Origin: Lachnospiraceae bacterium
Lineage (GTDB): Bacteria > Bacillota > Clostridia > Lachnospirales > Lachnospiraceae
Assembly (NCBI GenBank): GCA_009774155.1
Contig: VSNE01000466.1
Coordinates: forward strand, 1 to 16,344
DNA: 16,344 nucleotides
Reading direction: 5' to 3'
The first letter of the stretch is position 1, and every line of letters begins with the position of its first letter. This document shows positions 7,718 through 15,328 of the stretch, in pieces. The notes below the pieces were generated by a model. That model was not told the DNA's origin, did not search any database, and saw only the letters and a list, made by a program, of their open reading frames with translations. A program made the position numbers and the translations under genes.

Positions 7718-10266
7718 TGCGCATTGTCGTTTCCGGGATACCGATAGATGTGCAAAAAAAGAATATAAAGAATATGCATCTTCAGGTGAAACCACCGGAT
7801 GGACATGTGGTGATTTCTGCGCCTTTATCTATTGATGATAAAGCGATAGAGGCATATGCCAGAACGCAGCTGAGTTTTATTAAAAGATCCATCTCTCAGT
7901 TCCAGAACCAGCCAAGGGCATCGAAGAGGCAGTATGTTTCCGGCGAGACAATGTATATCTGGGGAAAGCAGTACTTCCTTGTCTTTATACCGGATAATCA
8001 GAAGAACAGTTTCGAGATACAGAATCAAAATATAGTTCTCTCCATGAGTGGAAAGAGCACGGTAAAGCAACGCGATGCTTATGTGAAGGAAGAGTACCGG
8101 AAACTTCTGAAAGAAGAGATTGAGAAACGGCTTCCAAAGTGGGAAAAACTGACTGGGTTGAAATGTGATTCCTGGCAGACAAAATACATGCTCACAAAAT
8201 GGGGTGCCTGCAGCACGGATAAGAGGAAGCTTTGGTTTAATCTGCAGGTGGCTCAGAAACCGGTAGCCTGCCTGGACTATATTATTCTTCATGAATTGAC
8301 GCATCTGATTACCAGAAAACATGATGTTACCTTCATTGCAAATATGGATCGATATATGCCTAACTGGCGTGAGATCCGCAAGGAATTAAACGACAGCAGG
8401 CTGGATTATTATGAGGCGCAGGATGAAAGCCCTCTTCAGAAACTTATAGATCAGTCAAGATATGATGATATCCGCGATGCGGTCCTTGCGTACATTCAAG
8501 AGGAGAATTCCGGGGAGGCAAAGAAGCCAGTTGTCGCTGATGTTGAAATAGAAAATGTTATTCATATTGAGCAGCCGGAAGAAGGGATCATTTCTTTTGA
8601 CGTGATAGTATCCTGCGATATGGAGATGCCGTCATCCTCAAAGAAAGGATACTTTGGTGAGCGATGGCTCAAAATTCATTGTCAGGTCACCCTTGGCATC
8701 GATATGAGCGGCTTTAGAATTACCGCTATCAGAAACTGCGATCCGCAGGAAGAATCTGATAATGATAGATTGTCGGGAGAGCTTGTACCGATTATTTCCA
8801 GGGATCAATTTGAAGAGGAAGCGGAGAAGTTTCTATCGCGCTACTATCCGGATGCATTACAGAAACCAACCAGATTGCCGATAGATCAGATTGCCGCAGA
8901 TATGAAGCTGAATGTAGTGGAAGATGTACTCCTATCTGATGAACTTATGTATTTTGGAACGGTAGTTTTCGACGATGGAAATATTATCGATAAGCACAGG
9001 AAAACTATAATCCGAAATGCTAAGAGGGGAACGGTATATCTGGAACCAAGAGTTTCGTATGAATGTTCTGTTGGAACGAAGCGAACGACACTGGCACATG
9101 AGTGTTTCCATTGGCATCGGCATCAGCCTTATCATGTTCTGATGAGGATGATCGGTGCTGAAGATAATCTTGGAAAAGCAATACAGTGTCAAATAACAGG
9201 GAACTCGTCTGATTCAGATAAATGGAAAGCTGTTGACTGGATGGAGTGGCAGGCAAAGGGGGTTGCACCTAAGATTCTGATGCCAGAAAAAACTGTGCGA
9301 CCTTTAGCGGAAGCTCTCATCAGCCAGTATGCCAACAATGAATATGCCACGGTTTCTGTTTTTGAGCAAGTTATTGATTCATTATCGGAGATTTATGATG
9401 TTTCCGGACAGGCCGCTAAGGTACGCTTAGTTGAGCTGGGATATTCAAAGGCTGAAGGAGCATATCCATTTGTCAATGGAAAATATATCAGCGGGTATTC
9501 CTTCGATCAGGACGCGCTTGAAAAAGATCAGACATTTACAATTCCGTATGCGGACCTCTTAAAAGCATATTGTTTTGATCGAGATTTCCGTAAACTGATT
9601 GACTCTGGGGCAGTCAGATACATTGATGGCCACATATGCCTGAATGATGAAAAGTATCTTTCTTATGACAATGATGGAAATGTTGAGCTGAGCCAGTATG
9701 CATTAAGCCATATAGACGAGTGTTGTATTGTCTTCACAAAGGGATATAGCTACCAGTCAAAATATCAAGGACTCAAGAATTATGCATTCTTTATGCGTAA
9801 TGCAGTTCCTCATGAAGACCAGATAGAGTTCTCGTTTGAGATGAACAAGCACAATAAAACGCTATTGTCGCAAATAAAGAATGCTAAGAAAAGTGCGTCA
9901 GCATTGCAACGGTATCCGGGAACGTTTTCAGAAACGCTTGTACAGTTAATGAAAGATAAAAAGCTATCTGTGAAGAAGTTTGCTGATGGATCGCTTGTTG
10001 GTGAAAAGACGATTCAGCGTCTGAGAAATAACGAAGAATATCCGACTACAAAACAGACGGTCCTTGGTTTGTGCTATGGCCTGCAACTGACCATACCGGA
10101 GGCGGAGATGCTGCTCAATAAAACAGAATTCAGTTTGAAAGGATCTTCTCCTGAGAATAATGCTTATCGCTGTACGTTGGGATCGTGCGTTGAGCGGAGT
10201 ATTTATGAAGTGAATGAAATGCTGGTGGCGAACGGGTACTTGCCGTTTGGAAGTCCGCCAGCGTAA
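7717..10266 (+). CDS. Fusion of YgjP-like (DUF45) metallopeptidase, ImmA/IrrE-like metallopeptidase and C-terminal HTH-like region
   Basis: Two zinc peptidase signatures lie in one 849-aa chain. Residues 1-240 match the YgjP-like family: HELTH at 192-196 with a further ligand H202 and the trailing MPNW motif. After a linker and a beta-rich section (about 270-330) an ImmA/IrrE-like module begins near 370, with HECFH at 461-465 and, about 45 residues on, WMEWQA (508-513) followed by APKILMP; E510 is the expected third zinc ligand. The ImmA/IrrE type section continues through a VSGQAAKVRLVELGY stretch. Residues about 737-795 resemble an XRE-type HTH (FSETLVQLMKDKKLS, then TIQRLRNNEEYP). The ATG overlaps the hsdR stop by one base and has AGGAGG upstream, so it is translationally coupled. 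YgjP-like peptidases commonly accompany Type I systems as short separate proteins of about 230 aa; here the reading frame runs on unbroken. ImmA/IrrE enzymes cleave repressors; the substrate here is unknown. Confidence 0.85.
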   Translation: MRIVVSGIPIDVQKKNIKNMHLQVKPPDGHVVISAPLSIDDKAIEAYARTQLSFIKRSISQFQNQPRASKRQYVSGETMYIWGKQYFLVFIPDNQKNSFEIQNQNIVLSMSGKSTVKQRDAYVKEEYRKLLKEEIEKRLPKWEKLTGLKCDSWQTKYMLTKWGACSTDKRKLWFNLQVAQKPVACLDYIILHELTHLITRKHDVTFIANMDRYMPNWREIRKELNDSRLDYYEAQDESPLQKLIDQSRYDDIRDAVLAYIQEENSGEAKKPVVADVEIENVIHIEQPEEGIISFDVIVSCDMEMPSSSKKGYFGERWLKIHCQVTLGIDMSGFRITAIRNCDPQEESDNDRLSGELVPIISRDQFEEEAEKFLSRYYPDALQKPTRLPIDQIAADMKLNVVEDVLLSDELMYFGTVVFDDGNIIDKHRKTIIRNAKRGTVYLEPRVSYECSVGTKRTTLAHECFHWHRHQPYHVLMRMIGAEDNLGKAIQCQITGNSSDSDKWKAVDWMEWQAKGVAPKILMPEKTVRPLAEALISQYANNEYATVSVFEQVIDSLSEIYDVSGQAAKVRLVELGYSKAEGAYPFVNGKYISGYSFDQDALEKDQTFTIPYADLLKAYCFDRDFRKLIDSGAVRYIDGHICLNDEKYLSYDNDGNVELSQYALSHIDECCIVFTKGYSYQSKYQGLKNYAFFMRNAVPHEDQIEFSFEMNKHNKTLLSQIKNAKKSASALQRYPGTFSETLVQLMKDKKLSVKKFADGSLVGEKTIQRLRNNEEYPTTKQTVLGLCYGLQLTIPEAEMLLNKTEFSLKGSSPENNAYRCTLGSCVERSIYEVNEMLVANGYLPFGSPPA

Positions 10267-10305
10267 TAATCTATAGGATATATACGGAAATGGAGAGTGA
10301 TGAGC

Positions 10306-12294
10306 ATGGGCGATACTTTCGTAAAGCTAAAGACAATAGCCGATCTACAGAATGAATCGGCAAAATTCTATATAGACGCCTATCAGCGTGGGTATCGCTG
10401 GACGGAAAATGAAGTTCGTGATCTGCTGGATGATATCCGGGAATTCAGCCATGTTAAAAGACAGGATGACAGAACCTTTTACTGCCTTCAGCCAATTATC
10501 GTAACACAGGCTGATGACGGAATTTCATGGAAAGTGATTGATGGTCAGCAGAGACTCACTACGATTTACCTGATCTATTCATTTTACTGGGTAATGCAGG
10601 GTCCGCTACTGCGCGATCGGCTGCCTTTTGAGTTTTCCTATAACAATAAACCTAAGTTGCAGGAATGCATTAAAGCCTTTACTGAAAAGGAATATGCTAG
10701 CTCTGAGAAGGTGGAGCAGGAGATGTCAGAGTATGAGCATGATATCGACTGTCATTATGTCTTGGAAGCCTATAAATGCATCTGCAATTATTTCCAGAAG
10801 CTTATCAAGGATCTGAATACCCGCAATGAATTGAACGATATGAAGAAGATCTTTGATACTTTCATGAAAATCATCTGGTATGAGCTTACAGACTGTGATG
10901 TGAATACTGAGGTGGCAATCTTTTCAAAGATTAATATGGGTAAGATTGCTCTGACAAATGCAGAACTGATCAAGGCTCTTTTACTCAAAAAGGACGGAAA
11001 TGATTCAGATATGCTGGTATCCACGCAGATGAATATCGCCGTCAAGTGGGACGAGATAGAAGCGCAGCTTTCTGAAGAGGGTTTTTGGAGCTTTCTTGTA
11101 AATGAGAAAAATGAGGAATCTGCTTATGCTACAAGGATTGATTTTATCTTCCATATAATGGCAAGAGAACTGAATGATGGAATCCTGAAAGAGGCCAACG
11201 ATAAGTATCCGAACGAAGAGTCCTATACCGTTTCGGAGAGCGTAAATAAGGATAAATTTTCATTCTATGTATTCAGCAATTATGTAAGGCTTTTACAGAA
11301 ACACCCGGATGAGAACACAGATGATGATCAGAACTATATAGAGCGTATCTGGGACGGCGTCTGTGAATACTATCGGATGTTCAAGGACTGGTATAAGAAT
11401 ATCCTCTGGTATCACATGATCGGCTTCCTGGTAGAGTCATCCAGCAAGCAGTATATTGATCAGATTCTTGGACTCAGCAGACTTTACCGGGAAGGTTCCG
11501 ATGACAGCGGAGAAGGTCATAAGGATCATTTTGAAAAGGAACTGAGGATCAGGATATCTAAGGAAGTGTTCGGAGGTAAGATCCCGACGGCTGCGGAATG
11601 CCGTGATTTCATCACTGGGCTTGATTATCAGGAAGATAAGAATAAGAGGGATATCCGTAACACGCTGCTTCTTTACAACATTGCCTATCTTGAAGCCTGT
11701 GAAGAGAACGGAAGATTTCCGTTTGAGAAATATAAGGATGTGAAGGTTTCTTGGGATTTGGAACACATTAATGCCGTATCGGATGCAAGGCCGGATGACG
11801 ATCGGCGTGATTCAGAGGATAACAACAGGCTGCAATGGCTGAAGAAGGCGGCGGATATTCCGGAGATTGATAAGATCACGACGGCCGACGGGCAGTCGGT
11901 TCAGGAGATGGTAAAGACCATCGTGTACAACAAATATTATTTGGCAAAGTATCAGCCGAACACGAAGGATTTTATCCAGGTATATGAGGCTGTGATCAAT
12001 TACTTTGGCGGAGCAGGTGAGCCGGATAATTCTATTGGAAATCTGACGCTTCTGGATAGTGATACAAATCGTTCCTATAAGAACGATGTATTCCCATTAA
12101 AGAGAAAGAGCATTCTGAAACGTACGATGAGTGATGTCTTTATTCCGCTGTGTACAAGGAAGGTGTTCATGAAGGGGTTCTCAGAATCCGGCGATCTTCT
12201 GAGATGGCGTGATATTGATAAGAAGGCTTACACGGAAGAGATTATTAGTTGTGTCTGCAAATATCTGAAGCTGGAGGACGAGAGTCATGAGTAA
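10306..12294 (+). CDS. DUF262 and DUF1524 (HNH-type) protein, GmrSD/SspE/BrxU-like putative nucleotide-dependent nuclease
   Basis: The N-terminal DUF262 domain carries YQRGYRW near residue 24 and the hallmark DGQQRLT at 79-85, which in GmrSD, SspE and BrxU relatives serves NTP binding and hydrolysis. FSKINMGKIALTNAELIKA at 206-224 is the second conserved DUF262 block. The C-terminal part matches the DUF1524 nuclease: LEHI with H487, then IGNLTLLD (577-584), N588, N593 and FPLK. Numbering is for a 662-aa protein from ATG 10306, chosen because GGAGAG (10292-10297) lies eight bases upstream; GTG 10297 and ATG 10300 are in-frame alternatives. Relatives restrict DNA bearing glucosylated, methylated or phosphorothioate bases, so this may be a Type IV-like enzyme. 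It begins 39 bases after the peptidase fusion and overlaps the next gene by 8 bases. Confidence 0.85.
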   Translation: MGDTFVKLKTIADLQNESAKFYIDAYQRGYRWTENEVRDLLDDIREFSHVKRQDDRTFYCLQPIIVTQADDGISWKVIDGQQRLTTIYLIYSFYWVMQGPLLRDRLPFEFSYNNKPKLQECIKAFTEKEYASSEKVEQEMSEYEHDIDCHYVLEAYKCICNYFQKLIKDLNTRNELNDMKKIFDTFMKIIWYELTDCDVNTEVAIFSKINMGKIALTNAELIKALLLKKDGNDSDMLVSTQMNIAVKWDEIEAQLSEEGFWSFLVNEKNEESAYATRIDFIFHIMARELNDGILKEANDKYPNEESYTVSESVNKDKFSFYVFSNYVRLLQKHPDENTDDDQNYIERIWDGVCEYYRMFKDWYKNILWYHMIGFLVESSSKQYIDQILGLSRLYREGSDDSGEGHKDHFEKELRIRISKEVFGGKIPTAAECRDFITGLDYQEDKNKRDIRNTLLLYNIAYLEACEENGRFPFEKYKDVKVSWDLEHINAVSDARPDDDRRDSEDNNRLQWLKKAADIPEIDKITTADGQSVQEMVKTIVYNKYYLAKYQPNTKDFIQVYEAVINYFGGAGEPDNSIGNLTLLDSDTNRSYKNDVFPLKRKSILKRTMSDVFIPLCTRKVFMKGFSESGDLLRWRDIDKKAYTEEIISCVCKYLKLEDESHE

Positions 12295-14866
12295 TGATAT
12301 ACAGAATAAAACAAACGCCACAGAGGAAAGCTTTTGGAGCATGCTGAGCCGTACCGGAAGTGAGTTTGCCATTTATATTCCGAGAATCCAGAGAAATTAC
12401 GCACAGGGACGTTTGGATAATACCACGAAACAGATCCGGGATAAGTTTGTCGATGATATCTTTGGGAGCCTGGTGAATTACCAGGAAACGGGTAACATCC
12501 TTGATGTCAACTTCATATACGGAAACATTGAAGAAGATGACGGAAAGAAGCGGTTTATACCCATTGACGGGCAGCAGAGACTTACGACGCTGTTTTTGCT
12601 GCATTGGTATTTTGCGGTTTATTCCGGCGAGATTGATGCGAATCCGGAGGTTAAGAAGCGCCTCCTTCAATTTCAGTATGAGACGCGTAATGTGACCGGC
12701 AAGTTCTGCAGGAATCTGACGGAGTATGTAAGAATAGATTTCAAGACGATAGCTGACGACAAGAAGGTTTCAGATGCCATAAGAAATTATTACTGGTTCT
12801 TTTCAGACTTTGAGAACGATTCCTCTGTCAGGGGAATGCTTGTCATGATTGACGCCATTCATGAAAAGGCGAAAGAGTATGTCAAGGAAGTTGTGTCACT
12901 GGACGGAATCTTTGATCTGCTTACTTCCGATGAGGCACCGATCCGATTCCTATATCTTAATATTGATGATGTAGGCCTTACAGACAGTATTTATATTAAG
13001 ATGAATGCGAGGGGAAAGGCGCTTACGCATTTTGAAAATTTTAAGGCTCAGCTGCGAAATTATCTGTCCGATGATGAGGATTTCGCCAATGAGTTTATTG
13101 ATAACATAAACGGGAAATGGTCTGAATTTTTCTGGAATCCGGCGTATAGAAGGATGATAAAGGATTCGGTAACCGGTAAGGAAGTACGTGAGACCATATT
13201 TGATTCCCAGATGATGAAGTTCTTCAGGTTCGGGATGATGATGGACTATATCGTGAATCTGGATGACAGCATCGTTGTCAATAATCAGAAGAAGATCAGG
13301 AATGTCCTGAGGGATCTGATCCGTGAGCAGGATTATTTCTTTACATCCAGATTATTCAAGGACAGTTTTCAGCATGTGTACAGGCTTGAAGCGGAGAAGC
13401 CGGTATTGAATATCGATACATTTAAGAAAATCAATAAGCTTCTGAATGTGTTGACGAAACGGCAGCAGCAGACAAAATCCATCTCTTTTGTGGATGGCGA
13501 AGAATACGATAAAACATATATTGAGGAAACCAGAGCATTTCGCAGATTGATCGGTATATCAGATGAGCGTGCGCTTACCAATGAAGAACAGATTGTCCTT
13601 TATGCGGAATATGCATTTTTGATCAAGTATGCGGACGATGATGATACATTTGGCAAGGAAAAAGAACTGAACAGGTGGCTGCGGTTGATATCAAATCTTG
13701 TAAAGCCGACACTAAACCTGCAGCTGGATGTATTCTTCGGTATGGTCCGTTCTGTGAACCGAATGGTGGAGGATGGTTCTGCGCTGGAATGTGATAAGTA
13801 TATGAGCAAACTGCTTAGACGTAATTATCGTCAGAGTGGAATGTCAGTATTTACTGAAATGCAGGTAATCGAGGAATCCATCAAATCCATTCTTATGCAG
13901 ATTGATCCGGTTTGGAAAACGGCGGTTAAGGATTCAGAGAATACCTTCCTGGATGGTCAGACAGGGGCACTGCTTGCATTTTCCGGACTTACTGCGGAAT
14001 ATGAGAGACAGATTGCTGAATATCAAGATAACAATCCGGAAGCTGAGTTTGTCGATGATGGGGCCGGCATTTTGTTTGGCGCTGACAGCAACAGTGCCTA
14101 TTACTCTGATTTTATCAATTATCTGAACAAGTTCACCATGTTATTTGATAGTGACGGCGTGAGGAAGGAAATCGAGGATGGTGCACTCTTCCGGAGGGCT
14201 TTGCTTTGCTACGGCGGAAAAGATAGCTATATGCTTCCGCCAGGTAAGGCTATACAGAGCTTTTTGGATAATACGGATCGTGATCATGGCTTTAAGAGAT
14301 TACTCAGGGATGATAATGAAAATAAGCGCGGCTACCTGAAGGAACTCATGGATGATATTGTTATTGACAGACCAATCTGTACGCAGCTGCAGGAAATCAT
14401 AGATCGGAAGACTTTTAATGACGAAGACAGGTGGAAACGGTATTTCATCAAGATACCGGAAATTCTGGACTGCGTCTCCACCAATGATGAGAGCAGGAAA
14501 GATCCACAAGGCAACTGGGTATTTGCTATTCCACGAAGATTTATCCGAATGAATACCGGTGATGATATTCTGCTTCTTACCAAGACACAAACAAATTCTA
14601 TAAACCGTGAACTGTATTCTTATGTTTTGTTCCTGAGGGCAAGACAGCAGGGGCTTAAGGTCAATTATAATGCGGAATACACTGATAATACTGAGAAGTA
14701 TGCCTACTATGACAATAAGCAGGATGAGCAGATCCAGGTGGTGTATAAAAATAAAGATGGCGTAGGATATTGCTACATTGCCAAGAAGACGGACGATACG
14801 GAGCTGATCTATTACGTAGATCTGAATGGAATGCTGGATTACGTAGATAAGACGATAAAGAAGTAA
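12287..14866 (+). CDS. Second DUF262 protein, long form without recognisable nuclease domain
   Basis: This 859-aa protein opens with a DUF262 domain of a different subtype from its neighbour: IPRIQRNYAQGR near residues 31-42, DGQQRLTTL at 94-102 and IKMNARGKALTHFENFKAQL around 237-256. The remaining 600 residues are mostly helical by eye and contain no DUF1524 signature (no EHI nor GNLTLL block), so any catalytic role there is unrecognised; the last 100 residues look beta-rich with many Y, N and D. GGAGG (12273-12277) lies nine bases upstream of the ATG and the gene overlaps the previous stop by 8 bases, so the two DUF262 products are probably made together and may act as partners, in the way GmrS and GmrD cooperate. 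That partnership is inference. Confidence 0.8.
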   Translation: MSNDIQNKTNATEESFWSMLSRTGSEFAIYIPRIQRNYAQGRLDNTTKQIRDKFVDDIFGSLVNYQETGNILDVNFIYGNIEEDDGKKRFIPIDGQQRLTTLFLLHWYFAVYSGEIDANPEVKKRLLQFQYETRNVTGKFCRNLTEYVRIDFKTIADDKKVSDAIRNYYWFFSDFENDSSVRGMLVMIDAIHEKAKEYVKEVVSLDGIFDLLTSDEAPIRFLYLNIDDVGLTDSIYIKMNARGKALTHFENFKAQLRNYLSDDEDFANEFIDNINGKWSEFFWNPAYRRMIKDSVTGKEVRETIFDSQMMKFFRFGMMMDYIVNLDDSIVVNNQKKIRNVLRDLIREQDYFFTSRLFKDSFQHVYRLEAEKPVLNIDTFKKINKLLNVLTKRQQQTKSISFVDGEEYDKTYIEETRAFRRLIGISDERALTNEEQIVLYAEYAFLIKYADDDDTFGKEKELNRWLRLISNLVKPTLNLQLDVFFGMVRSVNRMVEDGSALECDKYMSKLLRRNYRQSGMSVFTEMQVIEESIKSILMQIDPVWKTAVKDSENTFLDGQTGALLAFSGLTAEYERQIAEYQDNNPEAEFVDDGAGILFGADSNSAYYSDFINYLNKFTMLFDSDGVRKEIEDGALFRRALLCYGGKDSYMLPPGKAIQSFLDNTDRDHGFKRLLRDDNENKRGYLKELMDDIVIDRPICTQLQEIIDRKTFNDEDRWKRYFIKIPEILDCVSTNDESRKDPQGNWVFAIPRRFIRMNTGDDILLLTKTQTNSINRELYSYVLFLRARQQGLKVNYNAEYTDNTEKYAYYDNKQDEQIQVVYKNKDGVGYCYIAKKTDDTELIYYVDLNGMLDYVDKTIKK

Positions 14867-14879
14867 AACAGGTGATAGT

Positions 14880-15101
14880 ATGCAGGACAGATATGCCGGT
14901 GATATCGGTGATTATGGAAAAATAGGTCTGCTGAAGACCTTGCAGGCACAGGGCTTATTTATCGGTGTTAACTGGTGCAAAGCGGAAATTTTGGAAGCAG
15001 AAAAGAAGTCGGATGGATTCTTTAAACAGGATGCTTTTGTCAGCATGGAACAAGGAATATGGGGAAGGCTTGGTGTCTGCCGTACACTGGTGAAGATATG
15101 A
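14880..15101 (+). pseudogene. Truncated 5' part of a conserved hypothetical gene (MQDRYAGDIGDYGK family)
   Basis: The start MQDRYAGDIGDYGKIGLLK, followed by IGVNW, is the characteristic N-terminus of a widespread family of uncharacterised proteins, normally over 200 aa by my recollection. Here only 73 codons remain. Similarity appears to stop around residue 50 (SDGFFKQD), and the last 20 or so residues look like out-of-frame readthrough of unrelated sequence. It begins 13 bases after the DUF262 gene with AGGTGAT (14870-14876) as binding site, so it was probably the last cargo gene of the operon and would still be translated. The function of the full-length family is unknown to me. Confidence 0.65.
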
Positions 15102-15157
15102 GAACATATCTTACAGAAAATGAAATTGAACTGATCGAATATGAATTATCATTATAG
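15026..15157 (+). pseudogene. Out-of-frame 3' tail of an unrecognised gene
   Basis: Shifted relative to the preceding ORF, this frame is open from just after a TAA at 15023-15025 to a TAG at 15155-15157. Its translation ends GKAWCLPYTGEDMRTY, then LTENEIELIEYELSL, which reads like a genuine protein C-terminus with a closing amphipathic helix. There is no start of its own with a good binding site (ATG 15059 and 15098 lack one). The stop falls at the base of the terminator, where a real gene would end. I do not recognise the family, and it does not fit the C-terminus I would expect of the truncated gene before it. Confidence 0.45.
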
Positions 15158-15194
15158 CGGTTCTCCGAAAACGAACCGGGAGCCGCTATTTTGA
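15156..15194 (+). terminator. Intrinsic terminator closing the defence operon
   Basis: AGCGGTTCTC (15156-15165) pairs over all ten positions, including two G-U pairs, with GGGAGCCGCT (15178-15187) around a 12-nt loop, followed at once by ATTTTGAT. The TAG of the preceding gene tail sits at the foot of the stem. The opposite side is not T-rich on the - strand, so it acts rightward. It separates the defence genes from the acetyltransferase. Confidence 0.75.
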
Positions 15195-15242
15195 TATCAG
15201 CCTTTTTATAAAAATCAGTTTCGCCGCCGTCGGCGCGGATGT

Positions 15243-15259
15243 AATGAGAATCGCTATGC
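15243..15259 (+). repeat. 17-bp near-repeat of the 5' end of the acetyltransferase gene
   Basis: AATGAGAATCGCTATGC at 15243-15259 matches AATGAGAATTGCCATGC at 15364-15380 in 15 of 17 bases, and both read MRIAM in their own frames. The region 15195-15328 is otherwise noncoding by my reading, richer in G+C than its surroundings, and contains no clear promoter. The match may be a relic of a local duplication or chance. Confidence 0.3.
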
Positions 15260-15328
15260 TCCTTATCAGGATTTCAGGTATTGAGCCGGCGGGCAGGCTG
15301 TTAGAGAAAGAAGGAGAATGATGCCGGA

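Noticed and set aside
7825..8322. Minus-strand ORF of 165 codons
   Set aside because: It lies wholly inside the peptidase fusion gene, has no binding site or recognisable motif, and the + frame carries clear family signatures.
10240..10269. Possible internal promoter (TTGCCG, 18 bp, TAATAA) before the first DUF262 gene
   Set aside because: Both boxes are poor matches, the -35 lies in coding sequence, and such matches are expected by chance in AT-rich DNA.
12245..12670. Minus-strand ORF of 141 codons across the junction of the two DUF262 genes
   Set aside because: Antisense shadow of conserved coding sequence (including the DGQQR region); no start signal or similarity.
591..14866. BREX, DISARM or Dnd/Ssp locus
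   Set aside because: The DUF262 proteins recall BrxU and SspE, but there is no PglZ, BrxC, DrmA/B, DndCDE or SspBCD-type gene; the core is an ordinary hsdMSR set.
15145..15321. Open + frame through the terminator and the following GC-rich stretch
   Set aside because: It runs through the terminator hairpin, lacks an initiation site upstream of 15244, and the 25-codon part from ATG 15244 has no family resemblance or good RBS.
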